The position numbers and the translations under genes are program-made. Shown piece by piece: positions 25,475 to 34,286 of a stretch of 64,000 bases of DNA. Numbering within the stretch: the first letter of the stretch is position 1; every line of letters begins with the position of its first letter. The DNA comes from CALKAL01 sp051846895 (lineage in GTDB: Bacteria; Bacillota; Bacilli; Bacillales; Alkalibacillaceae). The notes under the pieces were generated by a model. It searched no databases. It was given only the letters and a program-made list of their open reading frames with translations, and had not been told where the DNA came from. Where the stretch lies: NCBI GenBank assembly GCA_051846895.1, contig JBPYCQ010000012.1:1-64000 (forward strand), written 5' to 3'.

Positions 25475-25601
25475 TCTTATTTCCTCCTAATTTTTTATTG
25501 ACGCTAATTTTTATCTCGACTATATTATAAGCATTTCATATTTTTCCCAACTTTTTAAAGACAATTCAGTATAACCTTTCCTTTAGTTAAAGTCAAAACA
25601 A

Positions 25602-26759
25602 TTACGTGTCTAATACATTTGCAGCTAGTTGTTCAAGGACTACATCATCTAAAGGTGGATTATGAAGTCCAGCTCTTGCATCGCGGAAGTATCGTTCAAA
25701 ATTATTTGATTTAAATAAACCTCTTCCACCAGCTACACGCATAGCTAAGTCGACTATTGTATTAACATCATTTGTAATACTGACCTTTACAATGGAGAGT
25801 TGCTTTTCTAATTCTGAGCGTTGTTCCGGATGTTCATCCCACTTTTTCGCAAGAGCATAAAGAAGATGTCGTGAACGCATTAATAATAACTTCATCTCGC
25901 CAATTTTTTGTCTGACGTTAGCTTCCTTAGAAATAGGGTGATCTAAACTATTCGGAATAAACGTGTTCGCAAAATGAACGGTGTCATCTAAGGCTGCTTT
26001 AGCTATTCCTAGATAACAGGCAGGAATATGTAGCAACCAGCCTTTAGATGCCGACTTTTTCCCATCTTCCTTTTCAACAAAATGTGTTTCTGGAACATAG
26101 ACATCTTTTAACAATAAATCATGACTTCCAGTTCCTCTCATACCTAACGTATCCCATGTTCGGTCAATTGATACGCCATCATTTTTCATATCGACTAAAA
26201 ACCAACCAATCGTGTCATCTTCTTCGACTAATGCCGATACAAGAGCATAGTCCAAATGGTCAGCAGCTGTTGTAAATGTTTTTCTCCCATTTATTTTATA
26301 GCGGTCCCCCTCTTTTACGGCTATCGTTTCCGGCTTACCTCCACGTGTTGGGCTACCTGTATTCTTCTCCGTTGATGCACGATTTACTAATTTTTGCTTC
26401 ATTACTTCACGCGCTAACAAGTCAAATTGATCATATGACCATGTATCACAGCTACGAAGCTCCATAATAATGCCTAAATGCCATCCGACAGATAAGGCGG
26501 CGGCTCCGTCACCTTCTGCAATTTTTTCTTGCATAATTAGCCACTCATATAAAGATAAATGATCGCCTTCATATTCCTCAGGTAATGTTGCAGATAAATA
26601 ATGATAATCCTTAAGTAATTTAATGGACTGCTTTAATAAATTACCAGTACGATCAGCTTCCTTTGCATATCTTTTTAATTGATTAGAAATCGTTGTAGCA
26701 TGCTGATATAGTTCAATTTGTCGATCATTTTCTAAAAAAATGTTCTCTTCGGTGTTCAT
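25602..26759 (-). CDS. Acyl-CoA dehydrogenase family protein (YdbM-like)
   Basis: A 385-residue FAD-dependent dehydrogenase. N-terminal helices are followed by the FAD/acyl segments NRASTEKNTGSPTRGG, GRKTFTTAADHLDYALV and TWDTLGMRGTGSHDLLL, then a C-terminal bundle with VAGGRGLFKSNNFERYFRDAR. Nearness to cshA echoes the B. subtilis ydbM-ydbR neighbourhood. The physiological substrate is unknown. ATG 26759 lies 9 nt after AAAGGAG; an upstream TTG is in frame but too close to that site. Confidence 0.88.
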   Translation of the reverse strand: MNTEENIFLENDRQIELYQHATTISNQLKRYAKEADRTGNLLKQSIKLLKDYHYLSATLPEEYEGDHLSLYEWLIMQEKIAEGDGAAALSVGWHLGIIMELRSCDTWSYDQFDLLAREVMKQKLVNRASTEKNTGSPTRGGKPETIAVKEGDRYKINGRKTFTTAADHLDYALVSALVEEDDTIGWFLVDMKNDGVSIDRTWDTLGMRGTGSHDLLLKDVYVPETHFVEKEDGKKSASKGWLLHIPACYLGIAKAALDDTVHFANTFIPNSLDHPISKEANVRQKIGEMKLLLMRSRHLLYALAKKWDEHPEQRSELEKQLSIVKVSITNDVNTIVDLAMRVAGGRGLFKSNNFERYFRDARAGLHNPPLDDVVLEQLAANVLDT

Positions 26760-26869
26760 AACCGACAACTCCTTTCAAAGCTTATAAATTAACATATGAA
26801 GGAGCTTTTCAAATGTTTAATCAACATATCATTTTTATATACAATAACCTTAAAAGTAAATGTTAAAAC

Positions 26870-26893
26870 AAAAAAGACCTTTAGATTAAGGTC
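26870..26893 (-). terminator. EamA transporter terminator
   Basis: Minus-strand GACCTT pairs with AAGGTC around 6 nt, followed by TTTTTTG. Confidence 0.65.
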
Positions 26894-26924
26894 CCAGTGT
26901 GAATTATGATGATTCACCTTATTC

Positions 26925-27797
26925 CTACTGCTTTAATAGCTTATCCTTTTTAGAAAGTAGAAGGAGTCCACACATAAGTAATACAAGCCCGATTATAGTA
27001 TATGAAGTAATTAGCTCTTGTAGTAAAAAAATACCGAGCATCGATGCCGTCAGTGGTTCGGCTAAAGCGAGAGTAACTGCAGTCGATGCAGTGACCCCCT
27101 TTAAACCGCGGGCAAAAAGAATGTATGCGATAGCAGTTGCAATTAAACCTAAATGTAATACTGACAAAGCGCCTGAAACTTCGAGTACCCACGTTAGGTC
27201 TGCGAAAAATAAAATTGGAAGTAGCATGAGGGCTGCACCAGAAAAGACGATGGCAACAACGACATCAGACGAATGGTTTCGAACTAAGCTTTTAGTCACA
27301 AACGTATAAACAGCAAAAACTAAACCTGCCACTAAAGAAAATGCCATTCCTATTGGATTAAAAGTCATCTCTGTGTTGGATTGAAATAAAAATAAACAAC
27401 CTACTATAGCTAATAACGTCGAGATAGACCAAACCCTGTCTGGTACTTTTTTATTAACCATCCATTCGATTAATCCAGCGAAGATTGGCGCACTACAAAT
27501 CGTGACAACTGTCCCAATAGCAACCCCTGTCATTTTCACACCTGAGAAGAAAAACGGTTGATAGAGCGCCATCGTTAAAGCGCCGTAAAATAGGGCAAAC
27601 TTCGGCAAAGTGCTTAAAGATATTCCCTTCTTGAACAGGATAAATATAAATAAAGCTCCTCCGCCTACGAGTAGACGAAGAGCCCCAACAACGAGTGGGG
27701 TAGATTCAGTTGGTGATAAAGCTTGAGCTGTACCCGTCGTCCCCCATAGAATTGCCGCTAACAATACGAGAAGCACATGTTTATTCATTCTGCTCAC
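26925..27797 (-). CDS. EamA/DMT-superfamily transporter
   Basis: A 290-residue protein of ten membrane helices in two EamA repeats. Family landmarks are LLAAILWGTTGTAQAL near the N-terminus, FFSGVKMTGVAIGTVVTICSAPIFAGLIEW at the end of repeat 1, and LALAEPLTASMLGIFLLQELIT at the end of repeat 2. It probably exports a metabolite; the substrate is unknown. GTG 27797 or ATG 27788 could be the start. Confidence 0.9.
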   Translation of the reverse strand: MSRMNKHVLLVLLAAILWGTTGTAQALSPTESTPLVVGALRLLVGGGALFIFILFKKGISLSTLPKFALFYGALTMALYQPFFFSGVKMTGVAIGTVVTICSAPIFAGLIEWMVNKKVPDRVWSISTLLAIVGCLFLFQSNTEMTFNPIGMAFSLVAGLVFAVYTFVTKSLVRNHSSDVVVAIVFSGAALMLLPILFFADLTWVLEVSGALSVLHLGLIATAIAYILFARGLKGVTASTAVTLALAEPLTASMLGIFLLQELITSYTIIGLVLLMCGLLLLSKKDKLLKQ

Positions 27798-27869
27798 TTT
27801 CCCACTTTTATTTATACGTAAAAAAGGTTTAACATTTCAAATGTATGACTTAATCTGGGAGAATTAAGC

Positions 27870-28068
27870 TATCTGCCAAGTTCAAGGTTCAATCTGCCAA
27901 ATTAATGTTCTAATCTTCCAAATTCTAAAACGAATCTGCCAAAATTCAGTTTTAATCTTCCAAATTTAAGTTTTAATCTTCCAAAATCAAGAATTAATCT
28001 GCCAAAAATAGACTTTAATCTGCAAAAAATAGACTTTAATCTGCAAAAACACGAGTTAATCTGCATCA
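27870..28068. repeat. 21-bp intergenic array C (AATCTGCCAA core, 10 units)
   Basis: Cores start at 27870, 27891, 27912, 27933, 27954, 27975, 27996, 28017, 28038 and 28059, every 21 bp without exception. The consensus AATCTGCCAA varies to AATCTTCCAA and AATCTGCAAA. The 11-bp spacers vary freely. A degenerate unit (AATCTGGGA) lies at 27852. The rest of the 27798-28157 gap is featureless. Confidence 0.96.
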
Positions 28069-28133
28069 CATGAAATACCTACTGCCATTATAAGCCACTT
28101 TTATATGTTTATGAATCATTGTTTTTTAAAACG

Positions 28134-28159
28134 AAAAAACTTAGCCTCAGCTAAGTTTT
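28134..28159 (-). terminator. Terminator of ring-cleaving dioxygenase gene
   Basis: AAAACTTAGC (28136-28145) pairs with GCTAAGTTTT (28150-28159) around a 4-nt loop, with further T on the minus strand. Confidence 0.85.
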
Positions 28160-29117
28160 AACTAATTGGTTTTAAGTTTTTTTCGATTTCTTCCCGATGT
28201 GGTTCTAAAAACGGTGGTAATGCTAATGACTCTCCTAAATGCTCTGGATCCTCGTCTGTTGCAAATCCAGGTCCATCTGTTGCTAGCTCAAATAATATTC
28301 CATTAGGTTCTCTGAAATAAACAGATTTAAAATAAAAACGATCAACAAAACCTGAATTCCCAATTCTTTTTTCATTTAAAATAGTTAAATAATCACGTAA
28401 CTTTTCTTCGTTTTCGACGCGGAAAGCTACATGGTGGACACCACCTCGCCCTAATCGTTCTCTCGGTAAGTCAGGGCGTTCATGAACGTGTAGTTCAGCC
28501 CCCGTTCCACCTTCACCTGTTTCATATACCACCACTTTTTCACGACTCAAATCATCCTCGTATTCACCAACATGTCGAAAACCCATTAATTGAATAAGAA
28601 CATCTTCTGTCGGCTTCAAATCAGGAACAGTTAAATGAATCGGACCGAGACCAATGATGCCATGCTTTGGATCCGCCTCGCTTTTTCCCCAAGGCGTTCC
28701 ACCAGCAACACCACGATTTGTTTCATCTGAGACTAATATAAGTCGTTGGTTCTCACCATCACGAAACGGCAACACTTTTCTTCCATACTGTTCAATGATC
28801 CCGTCGTTCTCAACATTAGCTTCACTTAAACGAGTCAACCAATATTCAAGCGCTTCATCATTTGGTACACGTAAAGACGTTGTCGAAATACTATTATTAC
28901 CATTATGATTTCGACCCGCATTTGGTAATTCAAAAAAAGTTAATTCCGTTCCTGGGTTTCCTATCTCGTCACCGTAGAATAAGTGATAAACTGATGTATC
29001 ATCTTGGTTAACAGTCTTCTTAACTAACCGTAAGCCTAGAATTTTTGTATAAAACTCAACATTTTTCTTTGCATTTGCCGTGATTGCTGATAAATGATGT
29101 ATACCAAATAATTGCAT
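28158..29117 (-). CDS. VOC-family ring-cleaving dioxygenase (MhqA/MhqO-like)
   Basis: A 319-residue protein with two glyoxalase-type (VOC) modules. His ligands appear in GIHHLSAITANAKKN and GVHHVAFRV, and the third metal ligand region is YFREPNGILFELATDGPGF. Homologues act on hydroquinones and catechols and respond to quinone stress. ATG 29117 lies 8 nt after AAAGGA, so the upstream ATG 29126 is less likely. The MFS gene 64 nt upstream may share its transcript. Confidence 0.9.
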   Translation of the reverse strand: MQLFGIHHLSAITANAKKNVEFYTKILGLRLVKKTVNQDDTSVYHLFYGDEIGNPGTELTFFELPNAGRNHNGNNSISTTSLRVPNDEALEYWLTRLSEANVENDGIIEQYGRKVLPFRDGENQRLILVSDETNRGVAGGTPWGKSEADPKHGIIGLGPIHLTVPDLKPTEDVLIQLMGFRHVGEYEDDLSREKVVVYETGEGGTGAELHVHERPDLPRERLGRGGVHHVAFRVENEEKLRDYLTILNEKRIGNSGFVDRFYFKSVYFREPNGILFELATDGPGFATDEDPEHLGESLALPPFLEPHREEIEKNLKPIS

Positions 29118-29180
29118 GCATCTCATCCTTTCTTAGCAAGTCTTTATAAAAATTTTATCTAATGCTTTGAATAACTTAAA

Positions 29181-30398
29181 TTAAATAAATTCGGGATTTC
29201 TCTTTACATTAATGAACCATAGACAACCTACGAATACAAGTAAAATGGCCGTCATTTGATATAGCGCCGTGAAGCTTAGGAAATCGACGACTATATAACT
29301 AAATAGTGGTCCTAACGCCGAACCGACATCAACAGCTACAGTATAAGCTGTCATTACCCCAACTTTTGACGTTTTAGAAGCAACATCTGAGGCAAGAGAA
29401 TCTGTAACAGTTACTAATATTGTGGACAATAGCTGAAAAATTAGTAATAACATTAACAATATGACTAAATTGATTTGTATTGTAAATAAAAAGAACACGA
29501 CACTCGCTGATATAAACACAAAAACAAGCATCGGAATCCTACCAAATTTTTCATCCGACCATTTACCAACAAGTGGTGCAAGAACAGGATCCCATCCCCA
29601 CTTAATAGCTTGCATAACACCCGATATCGAAGCAGCTCCTATTATAAATCCAAAGACGACTAATTCAGTTGTCATATGTAATTCTACTAATCGACTTAAC
29701 GTAGATAAGAAAATTCCAAACACAACCATCGCCATCACAACTCCGGTTAGGAGAATCGCCCAGACTTGTTTATTTTTCCAATAAGATTGAGAAGGTTTGT
29801 TATTACTTCTGGATTTATCTCGACTATTTGCTTCTTTAGTTTTCGGAATATACTTTATGACAAAAGGTAAACTTGAAATAGATATAATTGCAAATGCTGT
29901 TGTTACAAAAGTAATACCAATTGAATCTGCGAGTAACCCACCAATTAACATCCCAACAAGACCACCTAACCCCCACAATCCGTTATACTTACCAATTAAG
30001 CGGCCGCGATTACGATCACTGGCTACTTCAATAACAGTTAGGAAACCACCAAGACGTAAAAATGACCAAGCAACTCCCCAAATCATCCGCATGAAAAGCA
30101 AAATGATAAAACTTTGAAACATCCCATAAGACATCGTTGAAAAACTAGCGAGCAGAACAGCAATAATTACACCTGTTCGTTTACCCATACGATGATAAAA
30201 CCAACCGACTAAAGGATTAATGGGCAGGCGAATTAATCGATTAACTGATAACAAAACGCCAACCTGCCATAATGCGGTAAGCCCAAATTTCTCCCAATAT
30301 ATCGGAAGTACTATAAATAACATCGCGTCCCCAATCACACAAGCAGCAGTAATTAACGCGATAATTGATACTCTTTTATCTTCACTATAGTTATGCAT
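29181..30398 (-). CDS. Major facilitator superfamily transporter
   Basis: A 405-residue permease with twelve predicted helices. MFS signatures include NPLVGWFYHRMGKRTGV between helices 2 and 3, and the matching second-half loop PLVGKWSDEKFGRIPM. A long basic cytosolic loop (KTKEANSRDKSRSNNK) separates the halves. Drug or metabolite export is the usual role; the substrate is unknown. It is upstream of the dioxygenase gene on the same strand. Confidence 0.9.
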   Translation of the reverse strand: MHNYSEDKRVSIIALITAACVIGDAMLFIVLPIYWEKFGLTALWQVGVLLSVNRLIRLPINPLVGWFYHRMGKRTGVIIAVLLASFSTMSYGMFQSFIILLFMRMIWGVAWSFLRLGGFLTVIEVASDRNRGRLIGKYNGLWGLGGLVGMLIGGLLADSIGITFVTTAFAIISISSLPFVIKYIPKTKEANSRDKSRSNNKPSQSYWKNKQVWAILLTGVVMAMVVFGIFLSTLSRLVELHMTTELVVFGFIIGAASISGVMQAIKWGWDPVLAPLVGKWSDEKFGRIPMLVFVFISASVVFFLFTIQINLVILLMLLLIFQLLSTILVTVTDSLASDVASKTSKVGVMTAYTVAVDVGSALGPLFSYIVVDFLSFTALYQMTAILLVFVGCLWFINVKRNPEFI

Positions 30399-30488
30399 CG
30401 ATCAATCCTCTTTCATATCACGTAATAGTATAGATTACCATAATAAGCAAGAGATGAATATATTTTTGGGCTCATCTTGAATCTTTAA

Positions 30489-30845
30489 CGGCCGTTGTGT
30501 GCTCCTTTTCGGCTGTCGTGCGCTTTTTTTCGGCCGTCGTGCGTTCCTTTTCGGCTGTTGTGTGCTTCATTTCGGCCGTCGTGCGCTTCATTTCGGCCAT
30601 CGTGCGCTCCTTTTCGGCCATCGTGCGCTTCATTTCGGCCATCGTGCGCTCCTTTTCGGCCATCGTGCGCTCCTTTTCGGCCATCGTGCGCTCCTTTTCG
30701 GCCGTCGTGCGCTCCTTTTCGGCCGTCGTGCGCTTCATTTCGGCCGTCGTGCGCTCCTTTTCGGCCGTCGTGCGCTTCATTTCGGCCGTCGTGCGCTTCA
30801 TTTCGGCCGTCGTGCGCTTCATTTCGGCCGTCACATTTTTCTAAT
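30489..30845. repeat. 21-bp intergenic array D (CGGCCGTCGTGCGC core, 17 units)
   Basis: Seventeen units begin every 21 bp from 30489 to 30825. The core is CGGCCGTCGTGCGC, with CGGCCATCGTGCGC as a variant, and the 7-bp tail is either CTCCTTT or TTCATTT. It is GC-rich against AT-rich flanks. Because 21 is a multiple of three, five frames stay open across it; none has a start site, and I treat them as non-coding. It lies just beyond the terminator of the 30911 gene. Confidence 0.97.
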
Positions 30846-30869
30846 GACTCAGCCACTTCCTAAACATAA

Positions 30870-30906
30870 ACAAAATCCCGCAACATCTAATTTTTGCGGG
30901 ATTTTA
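30870..30906 (-). terminator. Terminator of the 30911 gene
   Basis: AAAATCCCGCAA (30872-30883) pairs with TTGCGGGATTTT (30894-30905) around 10 nt. Confidence 0.9.
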
Positions 30907-30910
30907 CGTT

Positions 30911-31756
30911 TTACCAATTGTCATCAAATTTCATGTAGTATTCGTGATCATCGGGGAATATTTCACCTTCGTGAACGATTCCGTTATTATATTCAACTCG
31001 TAGGATAATTTCGAATAAATTTTTATTTTCTACTTCCAACTCCCAACTTTCGATTGGGATACCATCATAGTTAGTTCCGGACACACTTTTCTCTAACTCG
31101 ATTTCTTTTTTACTACCGTCAGCAAACGTCACTGTAGCCACAGCTGAATAAACACGATAAAAATCAAAAGGGTGAGGACTATCTTGCTCAAATCTCCAAG
31201 TTAACATTTCTTCACCATTTTCACGGGAAGACCCCCACTCCACAGGTATTAATGGAGTTGGTTTATATAATGAACCAGGAATCCATTTAACTTCACTTGA
31301 CTTGCTTAAAGCACCTTCACTAACGATTTGATATTGATAATCTTTTTCTGGTGAAATTTTTATTTTAGCTGAAAAATTGAGTCCGCCGATATTTTTTGCT
31401 GCTTGCTCGTCCCATTGCGATTTCCCTTCTTCTCGATAGAGTAGTCTCACGTCCGAGCCTTCTGCCAATTCTCGAAAGGTCCATTCAAAATCCATGACGA
31501 TGCCATCTTCAGAAGATTCATCTACATTAGGTGAAAAATCTTCTGATAATATCCAAATTGTTTCTCTACCAATTTCTTGAATTCGCGAATAAATTCCATC
31601 CATTTCAGAACTCACTCTAAAACTTAAATTATCTTGATTCATCGACAGGCGTTCATATTTTTCTTCAATCTTACTATTTAAAGAAAAGAAAAAAATAATA
31701 TTTAATATAATACTCCCAACTAATAAACCTGTAACAACTTTTCCAGAATTATTCAA
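30911..31756 (-). CDS. Membrane-anchored protein of unknown function
   Basis: A 281-residue protein with one N-terminal membrane helix (VVTGLLVGSIILNIIFFFSL), a short coiled segment (NSKIEEKYERLSMNQDNLSF), and a large extracytoplasmic part rich in beta strands (MDFEWTFRELAEGSDVRLLYRE, YQYQIVSEG). The repeated strand pattern suggests two immunoglobulin-like modules, as inference only. TTG 31756 lies 7 nt after GAGGGTG. The family is not recognised. Confidence 0.72.
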   Translation of the reverse strand: MNNSGKVVTGLLVGSIILNIIFFFSLNSKIEEKYERLSMNQDNLSFRVSSEMDGIYSRIQEIGRETIWILSEDFSPNVDESSEDGIVMDFEWTFRELAEGSDVRLLYREEGKSQWDEQAAKNIGGLNFSAKIKISPEKDYQYQIVSEGALSKSSEVKWIPGSLYKPTPLIPVEWGSSRENGEEMLTWRFEQDSPHPFDFYRVYSAVATVTFADGSKKEIELEKSVSGTNYDGIPIESWELEVENKNLFEIILRVEYNNGIVHEGEIFPDDHEYYMKFDDNW

Positions 31757-31818
31757 AAAATGTCACCCTCAGCATATGTATTTAATCTCTCTAATATTAA
31801 TTGAATATTCATATAAAA

Positions 31819-32349
31819 TCAATAACTCTTTATATCTATCCAAAACCGTTTAACAATATTACCATCTTCTTCTGTGAAGCTTTTATCTTCTTTGCCACCG
31901 TTATTTATGATCACTTTTTCTGAAGCGACATTATCAGCATTGCACGTAATAAGCGCACGGGTAACACCGACCTTTTCTAGTTGCAATAATGAAAGCCTTA
32001 ATATTTCCGTCGCATAGCCTTTCCCTCTTTCGCTTGGTCGAACGCCATAGCCTACATGGCCACCGATTGAAAGTAACACATCATTTAGCTCATGCCTAAT
32101 ATTACAAGCACCTAACCATCTCCCACTATCCTGGACTAAAATATATGTTGTCGCAGGAACACGCCCGTCTGGTTGCTCAACCTTACCGTCTCTCCTTAAT
32201 TTCTCTAAAAACTTATGATAGTCTTTTGGAAAGTACCTAAAAGTTGAAGGAACGATTTCCTCTTCAGCTTTTAACCATTCATTTATGTAATCAAAGTACT
32301 CATATTCCATTTCAATTGTTGGTTTAATTAATTTTAACGACTTAGTCAT
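31819..32349 (-). CDS. GNAT acetyltransferase (RimJ/RimL type)
   Basis: A 176-residue acetyltransferase. The core motif is GGHVGYGVRPSERGKGYATEILRL, with an acetyl-CoA loop RGKGYA, followed by VTRALITCNADNVASEKVIINNGG. The long N-terminal part before the core is typical of YjcK/RimJ-like members. The substrate is unknown. ATG 32349 follows GTGGGTGA. Confidence 0.9.
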   Translation of the reverse strand: MTKSLKLIKPTIEMEYEYFDYINEWLKAEEEIVPSTFRYFPKDYHKFLEKLRRDGKVEQPDGRVPATTYILVQDSGRWLGACNIRHELNDVLLSIGGHVGYGVRPSERGKGYATEILRLSLLQLEKVGVTRALITCNADNVASEKVIINNGGKEDKSFTEEDGNIVKRFWIDIKSY

Positions 32350-32373
32350 TTAATCACCCACTCCATGTTTATT

Positions 32374-32402
32374 AAAAAAAGCTAGGCAAATAATCGCCTA
32401 GC
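32374..32402 (-). terminator. Terminator of the glycosylase-exonuclease operon
   Basis: GCTAGGC and GCCTAGC pair around 8 nt, with seven T on the minus strand. Confidence 0.85.
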
Positions 32403-32412
32403 CTAAACTATT

Positions 32413-32850
32413 CTAAATCTTCTCCCACGGCTCAACTGGACCTTTTACAACTGTGAACAAAGGATGCGGTAAAATGTTTTGCTGTTTCTTACCCATTTGT
32501 AGCTGTTTAATCCGCTCCGGGTCCCGCGTCCGAAGCTTAGCTCGCAAATGACCCCACTCATATTCCAGCTGACCCGAAGTAACTTCAATTTGTTCATTCG
32601 TTTGATCACTCACAATTTTCGATTGATCAAAGTTATATCCCCGAGCTTTCGCTTCAATATAAACATATTCTAAATAAACCCCAATCGCATCAATTGGACT
32701 TTCATGTTTTTTAAAACGGACAAGCTGTGGGTGATTCGTATACCCTTTTGTTTCTCCTAGTAATACTTTTTGTGCCAAAAGTGTTTCGCGCCATAATGCG
32801 ACTAAACCTTTTGCGTCTAAATATTTCGGATGGATTGACCATATGCGCAT
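32413..32850 (-). CDS. Pyrimidine dimer DNA glycosylase (Pyr_excise family)
   Basis: A 145-residue protein of the family that includes T4 endonuclease V. The N-terminal MRIWSIHPKYLDAKGLVALW and KGYTNHPQLVRFK are hallmark segments; HPKYLD and the LRTRDP stretch near the C-terminus are shared by bacterial members. It excises UV photoproducts, acting as glycosylase and lyase. It starts 11 nt after a 5'-3' exonuclease gene, so the two form a likely repair operon. AAGGTGA precedes ATG 32850. Confidence 0.85.
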   Translation of the reverse strand: MRIWSIHPKYLDAKGLVALWRETLLAQKVLLGETKGYTNHPQLVRFKKHESPIDAIGVYLEYVYIEAKARGYNFDQSKIVSDQTNEQIEVTSGQLEYEWGHLRAKLRTRDPERIKQLQMGKKQQNILPHPLFTVVKGPVEPWEKI

Positions 32851-32861
32851 TATTTCACCTT

Positions 32862-33722
32862 CTAGAATAAAGTGTCAATTCTTTTAAACTCTAATTCTTC
32901 AAACTTCGCCATAGCTTGATCACGATTAATTTCAAAAATCGCATCGTCCAAATGGCAATCAACATCCGCTTCACAGTATATTTCTGCCAGCTTCCTAGAC
33001 AAATGAACCATTTCTAAGTCATTCTCAAATTTAGTTCGTTGAGCCTTCGTTAAACCATCAAGATTAGCTAAGATTTCGTCGAGCGACCCGAATTGTTGTA
33101 GTAGCTTTAATGCCGTTTTTTCACCGATTCCCCTTACCCCAGGGTAATTATCACTTGAATCACCCATCATCGCTTTTAACTCAATCATCTGCTTAGGGGT
33201 AATTCCTTTTTCCTCCTGAAAACGGACGGCGTCATAAACATCATAATTTCCGTAACCCTTTTTCAGTAAAATAACTTTAACTTTTTCATCCAACAGCTGC
33301 AAAATATCTTGATCCCCAGTCAAAATATGAACGTGAGCTTCATTTTTATAAATCTGTGCTAACGTGCCGATACAATCATCAGCCTCATAACCTTTAATTC
33401 CGACATTCGGTATATTCATCGCTTCTGTTACTTCTTTAACTAAATCGAATTGTGGGACCAATTCTTCAGGTGGTGCACCACGATTCGCTTTGTATTCTTT
33501 ATATAAATCGTTTCTGAATGTATGGCTACCCATGTCCCAGCATGCAACAACATGAGTTGGCTTAAATGTATTCGTTGCAGTTATTAAATGTCTGACGAAT
33601 CCGTGAATGCCATTCGTGGGAATCCCTTTACTATTCACCATAAAATAACCACTCATCGCTGTTGCATAAAAGGCACGGAATAATAATGCCATCCCATCAA
33701 CGAGTAATACTTTCTTCTCCAT
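32862..33722 (-). CDS. ypcP: 5'-3' exonuclease (YpcP-like, PolI N-domain homologue)
   Basis: A 286-residue FEN-type nuclease equivalent to the 5'-nuclease domain of DNA polymerase I. The metal-site motifs are LLVDGMALLFRAFYA, IPNVGIKGYEADDCIGTLA, HILTGDQDILQLL, and the H3TH region MIELKAMMGDSSDNYPGVRGIGEKTALKLL. It removes 5' flaps and RNA primers. ATG 33722 (second of two adjacent ATG codons) gives the better spacing after GAGGGG. The repair glycosylase follows. Confidence 0.92.
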   Translation of the reverse strand: MEKKVLLVDGMALLFRAFYATAMSGYFMVNSKGIPTNGIHGFVRHLITATNTFKPTHVVACWDMGSHTFRNDLYKEYKANRGAPPEELVPQFDLVKEVTEAMNIPNVGIKGYEADDCIGTLAQIYKNEAHVHILTGDQDILQLLDEKVKVILLKKGYGNYDVYDAVRFQEEKGITPKQMIELKAMMGDSSDNYPGVRGIGEKTALKLLQQFGSLDEILANLDGLTKAQRTKFENDLEMVHLSRKLAEIYCEADVDCHLDDAIFEINRDQAMAKFEELEFKRIDTLF

Positions 33723-33754
33723 CATATCCCCTCTCTCTCTACCCTATTATAATA

Positions 33755-33792
33755 GAAAAAATGGTACACTTCGACTACTAAAGTGTACCATT
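33755..33792 (-). terminator. Terminator after the ATT-start gene
   Basis: AATGGTACACTT (33760-33771) pairs with AAGTGTACCATT (33781-33792), followed by T6 on the minus strand. It begins right at the stop codon of the 33793 gene. Confidence 0.9.
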
Positions 33793-34080
33793 CTACTTTT
33801 GTTCAACTTCACGAAATTGCTTAATAAATTCATCAGGCTGCTCTTTAATATGAAGCGTAATGACCCCTTTTAACGTATGCAAGTAAAAAAATCCATACCG
33901 ATCTGACATCATTTTATAAGATAGATCTAAAACTTCACGAATATGAAACGAATTTTCGTGTGTTTCTACTTTATTTTCATATAAATAAACGTAATGTTCA
34001 TCCTCGTAATTGATTTGCTTGAAGTTCCAATGATCAATCTCTCTTCGAAATTTAACGTAAGGGTGTTTGGCTAAAATAAT
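33793..34080 (-). CDS. Small protein of unknown function, apparent ATT start (95 aa)
   Basis: The minus-strand frame from 34080 to TAG at 33795-33793 is open for 95 codons, and its composition looks like a soluble protein (KFRREIDHWNFKQINYED, EVLDLSYKMMSDRYGFFY, GVITLHIKEQPDEFIKQFRE). The pattern resembles a short PH-like fold, as inference only. A strong AGAGGTGAG lies 2-5 nt before two consecutive ATT codons (34080, 34077). The only codon upstream in frame is GTT, then TGA. No ATG, GTG or TTG occurs near the site. Either ATT initiates, or the start was lost. A terminator follows immediately. Confidence 0.75.
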   Translation of the reverse strand: MILAKHPYVKFRREIDHWNFKQINYEDEHYVYLYENKVETHENSFHIREVLDLSYKMMSDRYGFFYLHTLKGVITLHIKEQPDEFIKQFREVEQK

Positions 34081-34228
34081 AACTCACCTCTTTTTTTATG
34101 TAAATGAGTATATTATATTTTAGCTCAATAATCTAATTATATGTTTTTCCTATATTGATATTAATATTTTTGTATCTATTATACACTCTAATTAATGTTA
34201 AACATATTAAACAAAAATGTAAATAAGT

Positions 34229-34255
34229 TGCACCCTGGAAGCTATCTCCACCGTC
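34229..34255 (+). promoter_or_regulatory. ECF-sigma-type promoter before the sigma factor gene
   Basis: TGCACC (34229-34234), a 17-bp spacer and CGTC (34252-34255, continuing as CGTCTAA) have the form of an ECF promoter rather than a sigma-A promoter. It ends just before the ribosome-binding site, so the sigma factor probably drives its own operon. Confidence 0.6.
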
Positions 34256-34286
34256 TAATCTATGAATGCGAGAAAGGAGGCACGTA

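Noticed and set aside
27870..28068. CRISPR array
   Set aside because: Period 21 bp with 10-bp cores is far too short, and no cas genes are present.
30489..30845. Long open frames on both strands encoding repeats such as AEMKRTT or DGRNEAH
   Set aside because: They arise because a 21-bp repeat keeps frames open. No ribosome-binding site precedes them, and several frames are equally open on both strands.
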